DNA of 64,000 nucleotides from Flammeovirgaceae bacterium 311 (GCA_000597885.1 CP004371.1:1752501-1816500), one strand, 5' to 3'. Numbered from the stretch's first letter, positions 16,520 through 27,577 are shown. The notes: a model not told the origin generated them from the sequence alone. Numbers and translations: made by a program.

Positions 16520-19500
16520 TTAGCGTATCAAGGTTACGTCACCTATTTCCTGCAGGGTTTTGCCATCGCTAAACTCTACATAAATTTTATAGGCGTATAC
16601 ATCTGATTTACACAGGCGGCCTTTGTAATAGCCATCCCATCCTTTTCTGCGGTCGGCAGATTCGAACAGCAGCTCGCCCCACCTGTTGTAAATGCGCATG
16701 TTGTATTTGGTAATACCACCATCCAGTACCGGGAAGAATACATCATTATTTCCTTCGTCGATGCCGCCGCCATTAGGCCCGCCGGGATCCGGCGTGAAGG
16801 CATTCGGGATTTTGATCTTACCACCCGCCTCTGCCGTTACAACCTCCGGCATATGCAGGGTATCGGCACAGCCCCATTCGTTGGAAGCAATCAGGGTAAT
16901 GCTGTAAATACCGGGCTGTTGGTAGTAGTGTACCGGGTTTTTATCGGTATAGGTGGTGCCATCGCCAAAATCCCAGTGATAGGTAGTGGCATCTATGGAG
17001 AAGTTCGCTACATAGACAGGTTCTCCGGGAACGTTCACCACTGCATCACGCACACTGAAATCTGCTTTAGGCACACCGTATACAGTTACCATTTTCTTGG
17101 TCATGCTGTTGGTTTCGCCGGTACGGTTTCGGGCCGTAAGGGTAACCTCGTACTGACCAGGCGTAAAGTAGGTATATGAGGGGCTTTCTGCCGTAGAGAA
17201 ACCTTTCCCATCTCCAAAGTCCCAGTAATAGCTGTTCGGATCGGTATACTGGCTCTGGTTGTTGAACTGTATGGGCAGTGGTGCGCAACCGGCTATCGGC
17301 ACAGATTCAAAATCTACCACAGGTGCGGTATCGCCTACCTTTATTTCTTTGGTATAGGTAGCTGTACAGCGGCCGTTAGAGATGGTGAGTGTGATGATGT
17401 AGGTGCCGAAGGCATTGTAAGTTTTAGCCGCGGGGTCCACTTCTGTGCTGGTAGTGCCATCACCAAAATTCCACTGGTAGGTCCAGGCACTGGCATGTGG
17501 TGTGGTATTGCTGATGCTGACCACTGCGTTTGGCAGGTTTGGCCGGTCATCGTCTACCGTGAAATTAGGCTCCAGGTCAGGATAGACAGTGATGGCATGC
17601 ACAGCGGTGGCAGAACAACCATTGCTATTCGTACCCCTATAAACCACTTCTATTTCCTGTACTGCATCGGTGTTGTTGTTAAACAGGTATTCTACCTCGG
17701 CAGAATTACGCACATCCAGTTGATCAGTGGTGCCCTTCAGGCGGTACCACCACTCATGGGTGCTCACGTTCTGCGACCTGTTGGCAAAAACAACCTTATC
17801 AGGCGAGCAAATCACTTCTTTATCTGGGTTTACACTTACCTGCAGAGTAGGATTTACCGTTACTGTCTGGCGGAATACTGATTTACAGCCATAAGCTGCG
17901 TTGGTAGCCGTTAGGGTAACTTCGTAGAACCTGCTGCGGTCAATTCTGTCGTTGGTAAAGGTGTGCTGAATTGTGGTTTCGGTGGTGGTAAGTTCTGGAG
18001 CCGTACCATCGCCCCAGTTCCATGTATATTCTACCCCTGCCTGAATGTTATTATTGGTAAAGGTAACTGTGGTAGGTCCGCAGGCTGCCGCATTCACATC
18101 CATATTAAAGCCTGCAGCAATACCAGGAAACACGGTAATATCGTGCTTTTGCTGGCTGCTGCAACCCTGAGGGCTGGTAGCCTTATAGAATACTTCAAAT
18201 ACCAGCGGGCTGCTTGTCTCGTTAGTCAGGAGCGGCACATCGGGTATGCGGTTAGTACTGCTGTATACCTCTGTTCCATTATCTTTTCTGACCACCCGCC
18301 AGCTGTGGGTGTCGGCATTCTGGCTGTTATTCTGGAAGCTTAGCTGCAGCGGACCACAGCCTTCGGTAACAGAGGGTGCTACATTGGCCATTACCTGTGG
18401 GTATACAATTACCTCTTCAGTAGTAGTAGCGTTACAGCCGGTGGTGGCATTGCTTGCCAGCAGGCGTACGGTAAACCTGCGCTGCACAGAAGTTGAGGTA
18501 TTCTCAAATCTGTGGGTAATGCTTGCTTCTGTAGTGGTGGTTTCATCGGCACTGCCATCGCCCCATTGCCAGGTGTAGGTTACATCAGGCTGTATATTGG
18601 AATTGGTAAATGTCACCTCCAGCGGATTGCAGCCAACAGTTTTATCTTGACTGAAAGCAGCTGTTACAGCAGGATATACCGTAATGTTAAACTTCTGTTC
18701 GCTGGTACAGCTCTGGGCGCTGAACGCCTTATAGATTACCTCGTACACCAGATTGGTATTGGTGGTGTTGGTATTTGTAAGCTGCGGCAGGTCCGGAACA
18801 CGGTCTGCAGACGTAAATACCACAGTACCATCACTCGTATTGACCACCTGCCAGCTGTGACTATCGGCATTCTGGCTGTTATTCTGAATGTTTACCTGCA
18901 GAGGACTGCAGCCCGCTGTTGCCGATGGCACCACACTTGCCTGCACCTGGGCATATACCACTACTTCTTTAATGATGGTGGCCCTACAGCCAGTGGTAGT
19001 GTTCTCTGCCAGCAGTTTAACCTTGTAGAGACGCTGAGCCGTGGTGGAGGTATTCTCGAATGTATGGGTAATCGTAGCAGCCGTAGTCGTTACTTCGTCG
19101 GCACTACCATCGCCCCACTGCCAGGTGTATTCCACCCCGGGCTGTACGTTTGTATTTGAAAAGGCAACCGTAAGCGGTCCGCAGGCAGCATCTTTATCCA
19201 TGCTAAAGTCTGCCACCACCGTTGGATATACGGTGATGCTATGCTTCTGCTCGCTGCTGCAGGCATCTGCACTCTCTGCCCTGTAGCTTACTTCGTATAC
19301 TATATCAGTGTCGCTGGTATTGGTAAGCTGGGGTATAACAGGTACACGATCTGTGGCCGTAAACACTTCCACACCTGTAAATTTATTGATGATTTTCCAG
19401 CTGTGCGAATCGGCATTTAAACTGTTGTTCCGGAAGCTTAGCTGCAGCGGACCACAGCCTTCGGTAGCAGAAGGAATAACATTGGCCTGCACCTGGGCAA

Positions 19501-22500
19501 ACACCACCACCTCCTGGGTAAAGGTAGATACACAGCCAGATACAGTATGTGCTGCCAGCACCTTCACTGTATAACGGCGCTGTGTACTGGTAGAGGTGTT
19601 CTCGAATGTATGGGTAATCGTAGCAGCCGTAGTCGTTACTTCGTCGGCACTGCCATCGCCCCATTGCCAGGTATAATTTACATCGGGCTGGGGATTTAGA
19701 TTTTTAAAGGTAACCTTTAGTGGCCCGCAACCCTGCACAACATCTGCAGTAATCTGTTGCTGAACCTGGGGATACACTGTGATCTCACGCGTTTTCTCAT
19801 CGGTACATCCTGCTGCATTGGTGGCTACATATCGCACCTCATAGGTTACCGTGGTATTACCAGTATTGGTAAAGCTAAAGCTATTGAGGGTACTACCCTG
19901 TGCTTCGAAGGTAGTAGAACCGGGTTTACGAATAAACCAGCCACTGTCTGAGCCTGTATTTCCGCGTGAGCGGTTGGTAAAATTAACCTGCAGGGGAGCA
20001 CAGCCAGTCTGTCGGTCGGCTTCAAAATCTGCCAGCACCCGTGGCGCTACCGAGATCTGTATAACAGAATCTACCGCACAACCATATGGAGTTCTGGTCG
20101 TGAGGCGAATCGGAAAGCTTAGGTTAGCGTTATAATCTGTATTGGTATAAGTTTTAGTAAGATTGGTATTGGCACTGGTGGTGCTGGTACCATCGCCCCA
20201 CTCCCAGGTGTAGGTAGTGCCACTGGGGTTGGTGGAGTTGTTTTTTACATTAATAGTATAAGGCTCGCAAATGCTGGTACTGCCTATTACCTCAAACCAG
20301 GCTTTAGGTTCTGGATGAACGGTAACCACAATGCTGGAATCTGCCGTACAACCCTGTGCAGACCTAGTCTGAAGTGAAATACGATATTCCTTTTTAAGAG
20401 CTGTTTTATTCTGCAGCGCAATAAAGGTGAAGTTATCGGTAGAAGCAGGATTGAAAACTGCCGGTCCGTAAACTACCTCACTGGTGGTGAGGTCGGTTAC
20501 CTGCCAGGTACGCTGGTCGCCCGTGATATTGGCTTTAGAGAGGCTTACCGTCAGCGGACCGCAGCCTTCTTTGTTGTCCACAGAGAAGTAAGGTCTTGGC
20601 ATTGGGTAAACGGTAACCTGAGCCGGTACCGTCTGGTAGCGCACGCAGCCATCTGGCGCTATGGCTTTTAACCAAACCTGGTAGTTGCCTTCTTTTACAA
20701 AATCATAGGTAAAGCGAGTGGCGGCAGTACCGCTTTTTGGTACCAGTTCCATCTCTGGCGCACTGCCGTGGCGCATCATAACCGTATATTGAGTCCCTGC
20801 AGGCGCTGCGCCTGTCTGGTTCTCAAACTCCACCTCCAGCGGACTGCATCCTTTATCATTGCCTGATACAATCACCACCTTTACATCATCCAGCTCCTGC
20901 GGGATAATGGTTTCAGTTTTGGTAGCTGGCAGGCTTGGGCACTCATAATAATTTTCAGTGATCAGCGCCAGGTCCACATCATAGGCTGGCGCACCAATGG
21001 TGGGTCGCTTATATACCAGCTGGAAGTGATCATCATAGGTAACTGTTGCCAGGTTATGCGGATCAGGGAAAATCTTCCAGTGGAAATTACGGATGCCCGA
21101 AGGATCTGTCACTTTTACCTCCAGTACAGTTTCCTCACAGCTCTGGCTAAGCCTGGTAACTGTGTAGGCAGCCACCGGTACAGGATTTATCCTTAATTTT
21201 TCTTCGGCAGGCACTGTACACATACTGCCCTTTTCGGCATCCAGATGAACTGTATAGGTTAACGGTGCTGTAGTAGTGTTAACAGCAGTGTAACGCAGGG
21301 TATCAAAACCTGCCGTGCCTTTATTTTGCACCACTTGTTTTAGCTGTACGCCACCCTGCGAAATAGTCCAGATATAACGATCGGCATCAATGGCACGGGT
21401 TGCCCCATTGGTTACCAGCAGCAGCTCTGCAGGTGCACAGTTTGGCTGCAGCGGATCATAACCGGGTGCCAGGAAGCCTGCGATGGCGCCAGGTTTAACA
21501 TCTAATTTTAACGTATCGCTGGCTACAGCACAATTATTAGGGGCATTTGCTGCAGCTTCCAGCCATACGGAGTAGGTTTTTACGGCATCCGTAGCATTGG
21601 TAAAACGCATGGTGCGCGTAGGGTCAGGCATTGGAGAGCGATTGGTAGTTGTATTATCACGTACTACCAGGGTGTAGGTAACGCCATCCGGGAAACTGCC
21701 CGCTGTATTGCCCGACAAGTTGGTGAATATGACAGGATCTGCCGGGCAGATGGGCTGTGTATAGTCATAGCTCAGCTTGGCTTTGGGTACCGGCTTCACC
21801 TGTACGGTTTGCACCAACATATCAGAACAACCTTTTTCAGTAGTAACCAGCAAAGCAACCTGGTATGCACCTGCTGCTGCATAGGTATGCTTAAAAGCAC
21901 TTTTCCCTGTATAATCAGGGCTGAAGGTATTGCCATCGTAGTTTAGATCCCACTGCCAGGTTTTGATGGTATCCCCTTTAATGGAAACAGGCAGGCTTGA
22001 TGCATTTGTAAAAGTTACCGGCAGGCCTTCGCACAGATCGGGAAAACTGAAAGCTGCTTTAGGTTTTGCGAGGACAACAACTTCGCTTTCTTTTGTATTA
22101 CTACAACCTGTAATACGATCGGTTGCTGTTAACAACACCCGGTAAACACCAGGCTTGAGGATGTTCATGTCGTGCGTAGCCGTAGCAGCAAAACCGGCGT
22201 CAACATTTTGTTCTGCAAAGGCAGTACTATCGGGGCTGGTAGCTGCACTGTTTCGCTTGTATAAACTGAGCTGATACTTATAATTATTATTGCTGAACAG
22301 AGAAAACCCAAACTGCATGGGCACCGGGCTGTTTTCATGGCAAATTTCCTGGAACGAACCAGGCATTCCGTTAAGGCTGGGATCGATCTGCGGAGCTGCA
22401 GAAACATTAACAGTTAGTTTGGTTTCGCCCCAGCAGGCGTTAGAGGCTTCTTTATTTTTAATGCGCAGTTTAATCAGCTTCTGTCCTGCTGTTGGAAAAC

Positions 22501-23575
22501 CTTCATTCCTGGTCCAGGATTTTATGTTTTTCTTTTCCTCGAGCAACTCTTTTCCATCTGCATCATTATAAATGAGCCAGTCGTACTGTACTTCGCCCAC
22601 AGCAGATCCTGTAGCCTGTTTGCCTGTAAAGGTTATTTTTTCGCCAGGACAGAAATTTTCTTTATTGGTAGTGATTTCGGGTACCGGACGGGGTACTATT
22701 TTAATAATGGCTACATTCCTTACAGGCGCGTAGTCGCCTTCCATTGCATCGGCCGGACCACCCGCCACCACAGGATCGTCGTAAGGATTACAGGCGTTCC
22801 AGTTGCGCAGGGTAATTTCGAACATTTCGCCTACCTGGGCAGTGGCCGGTACCTTCACCAGGTAACTGGTATGGTCGGGGCCCAGCTGCCAGTCGGCATG
22901 GGCTTTGATATCGCCCCGGTAAGGGTATGGCTGAGGGGCACCATCTACCGCTACCCCGCTAATGCGTGGTCCGGGTGTTGTGCCGGTACCATATATAAAC
23001 TGAGTCCAGCGGGCTGGCCAGTTGATGTTGTCTTTCTCATTTGGAGGAGTACAGTTCCATACCGATATATCATCGAAGGTTAAGCTGAACTCTTCTCCAG
23101 GACATACATAGTAAAATTGAGGATTGATGGCGATCTGTCCACCGTTAGCATCGTCGGTATCCCAAACCGTTACATTACTGGAGTACACCTGAGAGGCACA
23201 AACCGTTCCGCCTACTACCGGATTGGCTACTACTTCGTAGTTACACTTTTGTCCGCCTTTTGGATAAGTGTGTGTGATATCTTCTATTTCGTATCTCCAG
23301 GTACCATTACTTAACTGTACAGACGTGGGTGTATACATTTCCGGAGCACTGCCATCACCCCAAACCACACGGATTTGCATGTTGCTGAGCACATCTGGTC
23401 CGGCTGCCGAGGAAAATCTTGCTGCAACAGTTACTCCAACCGGAGCACATCGTTTATCAGGCACAATATCTCCGCCAGAAGCCGTAAAAATACTGCAATC
23501 CTGCGCCTGGACATGCCCAAGGCCTAAAACCAGCAGCATGATAAAAGAATGGAGTAGTATGGTAAACTTTTTCAA
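16520..23575 (-). CDS. SprB-like giant surface protein with PKD repeats and type IX type B sorting domain
   Basis: The 2351-aa protein has a signal peptide (to about residue 25, HVQAQ), then many Ig-like/PKD repeats. Nine clear GDG turn motifs are seen (for example TWQWGDG, YWDFGDG, HWDFGDG). The final roughly 90 residues form the CHU_C / gliding-associated domain (NAFTPD, YNMRIYNRWGELLFES, GWDGYYKG, Y-A-Y-K-I-Y), the signal for type IX export of SprB-class proteins. The middle (about residues 1290-1900) is built of paired repeats about 182-184 aa long, each one GCGPLQLSF-type domain plus one YTWQWGDG-type domain. It probably acts as an adhesin or gliding track protein. It is the first gene of an operon with the PorP/SprF gene. 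Confidence 0.9.
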   Translation of the reverse strand: MKKFTILLHSFIMLLVLGLGHVQAQDCSIFTASGGDIVPDKRCAPVGVTVAARFSSAAGPDVLSNMQIRVVWGDGSAPEMYTPTSVQLSNGTWRYEIEDITHTYPKGGQKCNYEVVANPVVGGTVCASQVYSSNVTVWDTDDANGGQIAINPQFYYVCPGEEFSLTFDDISVWNCTPPNEKDNINWPARWTQFIYGTGTTPGPRISGVAVDGAPQPYPYRGDIKAHADWQLGPDHTSYLVKVPATAQVGEMFEITLRNWNACNPYDDPVVAGGPADAMEGDYAPVRNVAIIKIVPRPVPEITTNKENFCPGEKITFTGKQATGSAVGEVQYDWLIYNDADGKELLEEKKNIKSWTRNEGFPTAGQKLIKLRIKNKEASNACWGETKLTVNVSAAPQIDPSLNGMPGSFQEICHENSPVPMQFGFSLFSNNNYKYQLSLYKRNSAATSPDSTAFAEQNVDAGFAATATHDMNILKPGVYRVLLTATDRITGCSNTKESEVVVLAKPKAAFSFPDLCEGLPVTFTNASSLPVSIKGDTIKTWQWDLNYDGNTFSPDYTGKSAFKHTYAAAGAYQVALLVTTEKGCSDMLVQTVQVKPVPKAKLSYDYTQPICPADPVIFTNLSGNTAGSFPDGVTYTLVVRDNTTTNRSPMPDPTRTMRFTNATDAVKTYSVWLEAAANAPNNCAVASDTLKLDVKPGAIAGFLAPGYDPLQPNCAPAELLLVTNGATRAIDADRYIWTISQGGVQLKQVVQNKGTAGFDTLRYTAVNTTTAPLTYTVHLDAEKGSMCTVPAEEKLRINPVPVAAYTVTRLSQSCEETVLEVKVTDPSGIRNFHWKIFPDPHNLATVTYDDHFQLVYKRPTIGAPAYDVDLALITENYYECPSLPATKTETIIPQELDDVKVVIVSGNDKGCSPLEVEFENQTGAAPAGTQYTVMMRHGSAPEMELVPKSGTAATRFTYDFVKEGNYQVWLKAIAPDGCVRYQTVPAQVTVYPMPRPYFSVDNKEGCGPLTVSLSKANITGDQRTWQVTDLTTSEVVYGPAVFNPASTDNFTFIALQNKTALKKEYRISLQTRSAQGCTADSSIVVTVHPEPKAWFEVIGSTSICEPYTINVKNNSTNPSGTTYTWEWGDGTSTTSANTNLTKTYTNTDYNANLSFPIRLTTRTPYGCAVDSVIQISVAPRVLADFEADRQTGCAPLQVNFTNRSRGNTGSDSGWFIRKPGSTTFEAQGSTLNSFSFTNTGNTTVTYEVRYVATNAAGCTDEKTREITVYPQVQQQITADVVQGCGPLKVTFKNLNPQPDVNYTWQWGDGSADEVTTTAATITHTFENTSTSTQRRYTVKVLAAHTVSGCVSTFTQEVVVFAQVQANVIPSATEGCGPLQLSFRNNSLNADSHSWKIINKFTGVEVFTATDRVPVIPQLTNTSDTDIVYEVSYRAESADACSSEQKHSITVYPTVVADFSMDKDAACGPLTVAFSNTNVQPGVEYTWQWGDGSADEVTTTAATITHTFENTSTTAQRLYKVKLLAENTTTGCRATIIKEVVVYAQVQASVVPSATAGCSPLQVNIQNNSQNADSHSWQVVNTSDGTVVFTSADRVPDLPQLTNTNTTNTNLVYEVIYKAFSAQSCTSEQKFNITVYPAVTAAFSQDKTVGCNPLEVTFTNSNIQPDVTYTWQWGDGSADETTTTEASITHRFENTSTSVQRRFTVRLLASNATTGCNATTTEEVIVYPQVMANVAPSVTEGCGPLQLSFQNNSQNADTHSWRVVRKDNGTEVYSSTNRIPDVPLLTNETSSPLVFEVFYKATSPQGCSSQQKHDITVFPGIAAGFNMDVNAAACGPTTVTFTNNNIQAGVEYTWNWGDGTAPELTTTETTIQHTFTNDRIDRSRFYEVTLTATNAAYGCKSVFRQTVTVNPTLQVSVNPDKEVICSPDKVVFANRSQNVSTHEWWYRLKGTTDQLDVRNSAEVEYLFNNNTDAVQEIEVVYRGTNSNGCSATAVHAITVYPDLEPNFTVDDDRPNLPNAVVSISNTTPHASAWTYQWNFGDGTTSTEVDPAAKTYNAFGTYIITLTISNGRCTATYTKEIKVGDTAPVVDFESVPIAGCAPLPIQFNNQSQYTDPNSYYWDFGDGKGFSTAESPSYTYFTPGQYEVTLTARNRTGETNSMTKKMVTVYGVPKADFSVRDAVVNVPGEPVYVANFSIDATTYHWDFGDGTTYTDKNPVHYYQQPGIYSITLIASNEWGCADTLHMPEVVTAEAGGKIKIPNAFTPDPGGPNGGGIDEGNNDVFFPVLDGGITKYNMRIYNRWGELLFESADRRKGWDGYYKGRLCKSDVYAYKIYVEFSDGKTLQEIGDVTLIR
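19053..19105 (-). repeat. 53-bp exact direct repeat, copy 1
   Basis: This segment is identical to 19599-19651 and encodes the same part (THTFENTS region) of two successive PKD supra-repeats. The distance is 546 bp, exactly 182 codons, so recombination between copies would remove or add one in-frame unit. Confidence 0.85.
19599..19651 (-). repeat. 53-bp exact direct repeat, copy 2
   Basis: It is identical to 19053-19105. A third, diverged copy ends near 18553, giving a spacing of about 552 bp. Confidence 0.85.
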
Positions 23576-24023
23576 TGCGCTTTCTCCTTTATATCTGATG
23601 ATATGGCCCTATTCAGGCATTAACCAACAGGCTAAAGGTACTGCAGCTCTAAAAGTAAATTTGACAAAAAAGGGTACACACCTTACAGAGCTAATGTAAA
23701 GTCTTAAAAGATGAATAATTGAATTTTAGGGTTACAACATCAGTACTGGAAAAGTACTATATGAGGAAATAATCCACAACATGGATTAAGCAATACAAAC
23801 AATCTCTTCTCCTGGTTGCCTGCATCAATATTCAGAGCAAATAAGTACAAGAACTTCGGGAGCAGGAAACAATTTACTAAAGCAGTTACAATAGAATTAT
23901 CCGAAGGCATCAACCGTGAAAAACTCAAACCGCCCGCTCAGATAAAAAAAGAAAAGCCTGCTTACATTATTCCTTTATTAAGGCTACCTTTGTACCCCGT
24001 AAGTCGTGATTTTAAGTACGTGA
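23576..24023. other. intergenic region between divergent SprB-like gene and pyrG
   Basis: This 448-bp AT-rich stretch must hold the divergent promoters of the SprB-like operon and pyrG. No convincing gene, RNA or repeat is seen. Short open frames in it lack protein-like composition. Confidence 0.7.
23985..23992 (+). promoter_or_regulatory. candidate -7 box of pyrG
   Basis: TACCTTTG matches TAnnTTTG and lies 31 bases before the pyrG ATG. A clean -33 TTG is not evident at the expected spacing. Confidence 0.5.
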
Positions 24024-25649
24024 ATGTCATCAGCTAAATATATCTTCGTTACGGGCGGAGTAACTTCATCCTTAGGCAAGGGCATCATATCTGCATCCCT
24101 TGGCAAGTTACTTCAGGCCCGCGGCTTTCGGGTAACCATCCAGAAATTCGATCCCTACATCAACATCGATCCGGGCACGCTCAATCCTTATGAGCATGGC
24201 GAATGCTATGTAACAGAGGACGGTGCCGAAACCGATCTTGACCTTGGCCACTATGAACGCTTTCTGGACATCAGCACCTCACAGGCCAACAACATTACTA
24301 CCGGTCGTATTTACCATAATGTGATCACTGCTGAGCGGCAGGGTAAATTTCTTGGTAAAACCGTTCAGGTAGTTCCTCATATTACCGACGAAATAAAAAG
24401 AAACGTATACCTGCTGGGCGAAACTGGCGAGTACGACTTTATCATCACCGAAATAGGTGGTTGCGTGGGTGACATTGAGTCTTTACCATTTATTGAAGCC
24501 GTACGACAGGTGAAGTGGGAGGTTGGCCAGAATAATTTTCTTGTTATTCATCTTACGCTGGTACCCTACCTTAAATCTGCCGGGGAGCTTAAAACCAAGC
24601 CTACCCAACACTCGGTAAAGCAGCTGCTGGAGGCGGGTATTCAGCCCGATATTCTGGTGTGCCGCTCTGAGCACCACCTGCCCAACGACATCCGTAAAAA
24701 GATGGCGCTGTTTTGCAACGTGAACATTAATTCCGTAATTGAGGCCCGCGATGCAGAAAGCATCTATGATGTGCCGCTACTCATGCTGAAGGAAAAGCTT
24801 GATGAACGGGTGCTTAGCAAGCTTAGAATGCCCCACAAGCAGGAACCTGCCATTGAGCACTGGAAAGAGTTTTTAGGTAAATTGAAAAACCCTACCAGCG
24901 ATGCAAAAATAGGCCTGATCGGCAAATATGTAGAACTGCCGGATGCGTATAAGTCAATCATTGAATCTTTTACACACGCCGGTGCTTACAATGAGTGTAA
25001 GGTGCATCTAAAGCTCATTCATTCCGAAGAGGTTACAGCTGACAATGCGCAACATTTACTGGGAGAGCTGGATGGTATCCTGGTAGCGCCTGGTTTTGGC
25101 GACCGTGGTATTGACGGAAAGATCCAGACGGTGCGCTTTGCCCGTGAGAATAATATTCCGTTTCTGGGCATATGTCTGGGTATGCAGGTTGCTGTGGTGG
25201 AATTTGCGCGCAATGTGCTGGGACTGGAAGGTGCCAGCTCTACAGAAATGAATAAAGATACACCTCACCCTGTGATTGACCTGATGGAAGATCAGAAAAA
25301 CATCCAGGAAATGGGGGGCACCATGCGTCTTGGCTCCTATACCTGCGACTTGCGCAAGGGTAGTAAAGCCGCACAGGCCTATGGAAAAACAAAGATTATT
25401 GAACGCCACCGCCACCGCTACGAATTCAATAACAAATATCTGAAAGACATTGAAGCTGCCGGCATGCTGGCCTCAGGCATCAATCCCGATACCGGGCTGG
25501 TGGAAATGATAGAGCTTAAAGACCACCCCTGGTTCGTAGGCGGGCAGTTCCACCCCGAGCTCAAGAGCAGGGTGCTGAATCCTCACCCACTCTTTATACG
25601 CTTTATAAAAGCGGCGCTGGAGTACAAGCAAAAAAAACAGAAGGACTAA
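24024..25649 (+). CDS. pyrG: CTP synthase
   Basis: PyrG aminates UTP to CTP with glutamine and ATP. The 541-aa protein has the synthetase domain ([17 protein letters not shown] with its P-loop, [27 protein letters not shown]) and a C-terminal class I amidotransferase with the nucleophile in FLGICLGMQ and the GQFHPEL His-Glu. The start ATG at 24024 gives the conserved N-terminus [12 protein letters not shown]. It is 12 bases upstream of yidC, so the two are an operon. Confidence 0.97.
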   Translation: MSSAKYIFVTGGVTSSLGKGIISASLGKLLQARGFRVTIQKFDPYINIDPGTLNPYEHGECYVTEDGAETDLDLGHYERFLDISTSQANNITTGRIYHNVITAERQGKFLGKTVQVVPHITDEIKRNVYLLGETGEYDFIITEIGGCVGDIESLPFIEAVRQVKWEVGQNNFLVIHLTLVPYLKSAGELKTKPTQHSVKQLLEAGIQPDILVCRSEHHLPNDIRKKMALFCNVNINSVIEARDAESIYDVPLLMLKEKLDERVLSKLRMPHKQEPAIEHWKEFLGKLKNPTSDAKIGLIGKYVELPDAYKSIIESFTHAGAYNECKVHLKLIHSEEVTADNAQHLLGELDGILVAPGFGDRGIDGKIQTVRFARENNIPFLGICLGMQVAVVEFARNVLGLEGASSTEMNKDTPHPVIDLMEDQKNIQEMGGTMRLGSYTCDLRKGSKAAQAYGKTKIIERHRHRYEFNNKYLKDIEAAGMLASGINPDTGLVEMIELKDHPWFVGGQFHPELKSRVLNPHPLFIRFIKAALEYKQKKQKD

Positions 25650-25661
25650 GAACACGCAATA

Positions 25662-27506
25662 ATGGATAAAGATAAAGTTACCGGCCTGGTGCTGATCAGT
25701 GTACTCTTTTTAGTGTACATGTTCTTCTTTGCACCAGAGCCTCCACAGCAAACTCCTCCCGCTCAAACCACTACTGCGCCGGCACAACAGGCCACCCCGG
25801 AAAATACTGCACTGGCTGAGCCAGAGCAGGTTCCTGACTCTGTACGGCAGGCACAGCTCACGCAGCGCTGGGGCGAATTTGCTGCCGGCATGCAGGGCGA
25901 AGCCCAGGAAGTAGTACTGGAAAATGAGGTGGTACGTATTGCCCTGAGCTCGCAGGGTGGCACTGTACAAAGTGTTTTGCTCAAGCAGTATTCCACCTTT
26001 TCACGCGAGCCGCTTTACCTGGTTGAGGAGGGAGATGCACAGTTTAGCCTGGAAGCTGCTACAGATCGCGGAGCCCTGAACCTCTATGATCTTTACTACA
26101 CTGCCGAAAAAAGAAACAGCGAAGCCGGAGAACAGCTGGTCTTTAGCCTCTCCCTTGGCAATGGCGGCCAGGTGCAGCACATCTATACCCTGCCTGCAGA
26201 TAGTTACCAGCTGCACTATGAGTTTAAAACCAGCGGGCTGAGCAATAATCTTTCCAGCCCCACCCTCAACTATCGCTGGCAGCAACGCCTCCATAATCTG
26301 GAACGCGAAATGGAGGATAGCCGTCAACGCAGTACCATCAAATACTACACTGCCGACGAAGATTTTGAAGAACTTGATAAGAACGTATCCGGTAAAGAAG
26401 AACTCCAGATAGAAGATGCCGTGAAATGGGTGGGCTTTAACCACAGGTTCTTTACCTCGGCCATTATTGCAGAAAAAAGTTTTAGCAGAGGCTATGTAGC
26501 CACTGAGGTTCCTGCAGGTGACACCACCTTTCTGAAGCATTCAGACATCCGCATGCAGCTGCCCGACAGCGTTGCCCTGGCCGGCGGACAGTTTACCTAC
26601 TTCTTTGGCCCTAACAATTATTATTTGCTGAACAAAGTTGCCGATGGTTTTGGTAAAAATGTAGACCTGGGTTACTTTATTCTGCGTCCCATCAACAAGT
26701 GGCTCATTATTCCGGTGTTCCACTTCCTGGAGCAGTTTATCAGCAACTATGGTATTATTATTCTGCTGCTGGTAATCTTCATCAAAATGCTGCTCTTCCC
26801 GCTTACCTATAAATCTTATATAGGCATGGCCAAAATGCGGGTACTCAAGCCGCAGATCGATGAGCTGAAGGAGAAGCACGGCGAAGATCCGATGAAGATG
26901 CAGCAGGAGCAGATGAAGATGTATTCACAACTGGGCATTAACCCGATTAGCGGATGTATACCCATGCTGCTGCAAATGCCTATCCTGTTTGCCATGTTCT
27001 ATTTTTTCCCGAATTCAATAGAACTTCGCCAGGAAAGCTTTCTTTGGGCAGAAGACCTTTCTACCTACGATAGTGTGCTGCAGCTACCCTTCTCCATACC
27101 CGCCTATGGCGACCATGTGAGCTTGTTTACGCTGCTCATGACCCTTTCTACCATTCTTTACACCTATCGCAACCAGCAAATGTCGGCGGCGGTACCAGGG
27201 CCTATGAAAACACTTAGCTACCTGATGCCGGTAACCTTTTTGTTCTTCCTGAACTCATTTCCTGCAGCTCTTACCTACTATTACTTTGTATCTAACATTG
27301 TAACCTTTGCTCAGCAAGACCTGATCAAACGCTTTGTTAACGATGATAAGATATTGCAGATCATTGAGCGTAACCGTCTGAAGAACAAAGACAAGAAGAA
27401 GGGAGGGTTTCAGGCCCGCCTGGAGCAAGCTTTAAGAGCAAGCCAGGAAGCACAGAAAAACAAGGAAACCGCTGCTGTTAAGCCTGTAAAAAAGTCTAAG
27501 AAGTAA
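25662..27506 (+). CDS. yidC: membrane protein insertase YidC
   Basis: The 614-aa protein has an N-terminal membrane anchor (about residues 6-24), a Pro/Thr-rich linker, a periplasmic beta domain (about 70-345) and a C-terminal insertase core of about five membrane segments starting near FISNYGIIILLLVIFIKML, with MQQEQMKMYSQLGINPISGCIPMLLQMPILFAMFYFF and the segment LSYLMPVTFLFFLNSFPAALTYYYF. A Lys-rich cytosolic tail ends the protein and may contact ribosomes. It inserts and folds inner-membrane proteins with or without Sec. It is cotranscribed with pyrG and ends at a bidirectional terminator. Confidence 0.96.
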   Translation: MDKDKVTGLVLISVLFLVYMFFFAPEPPQQTPPAQTTTAPAQQATPENTALAEPEQVPDSVRQAQLTQRWGEFAAGMQGEAQEVVLENEVVRIALSSQGGTVQSVLLKQYSTFSREPLYLVEEGDAQFSLEAATDRGALNLYDLYYTAEKRNSEAGEQLVFSLSLGNGGQVQHIYTLPADSYQLHYEFKTSGLSNNLSSPTLNYRWQQRLHNLEREMEDSRQRSTIKYYTADEDFEELDKNVSGKEELQIEDAVKWVGFNHRFFTSAIIAEKSFSRGYVATEVPAGDTTFLKHSDIRMQLPDSVALAGGQFTYFFGPNNYYLLNKVADGFGKNVDLGYFILRPINKWLIIPVFHFLEQFISNYGIIILLLVIFIKMLLFPLTYKSYIGMAKMRVLKPQIDELKEKHGEDPMKMQQEQMKMYSQLGINPISGCIPMLLQMPILFAMFYFFPNSIELRQESFLWAEDLSTYDSVLQLPFSIPAYGDHVSLFTLLMTLSTILYTYRNQQMSAAVPGPMKTLSYLMPVTFLFFLNSFPAALTYYYFVSNIVTFAQQDLIKRFVNDDKILQIIERNRLKNKDKKKGGFQARLEQALRASQEAQKNKETAAVKPVKKSKK

Positions 27507-27541
27507 TGCTTTGCAGCGTCTGGGCAGATTGTACTGCCAAT

Positions 27542-27577
27542 AAAAAAGGCCTCTGGAGATATCCAGAGGCCTTTTTT
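27542..27577. terminator. bidirectional terminator after yidC
   Basis: GGCCTCTGGA (27548-27557), a 4-base loop and TCCAGAGGCC (27562-27571) form a perfect 10-bp stem, flanked by six A on the left and six T on the right, so it can act on both strands. It serves yidC and the convergent macro-domain cassette. Confidence 0.92.

Noticed and set aside
15750-16523. Plus-strand frame of 257 codons opposite the PorP-like gene
   Set aside because: It has no recognisable domain and lies entirely within a recognised outer-membrane protein gene.
18512-20135. Repeated similar segments that could suggest a CRISPR or tandem-repeat array
   Set aside because: The repeats are in frame with the PKD domains of the giant surface protein, with a period of about 182 codons, and are not spacer-repeat units.
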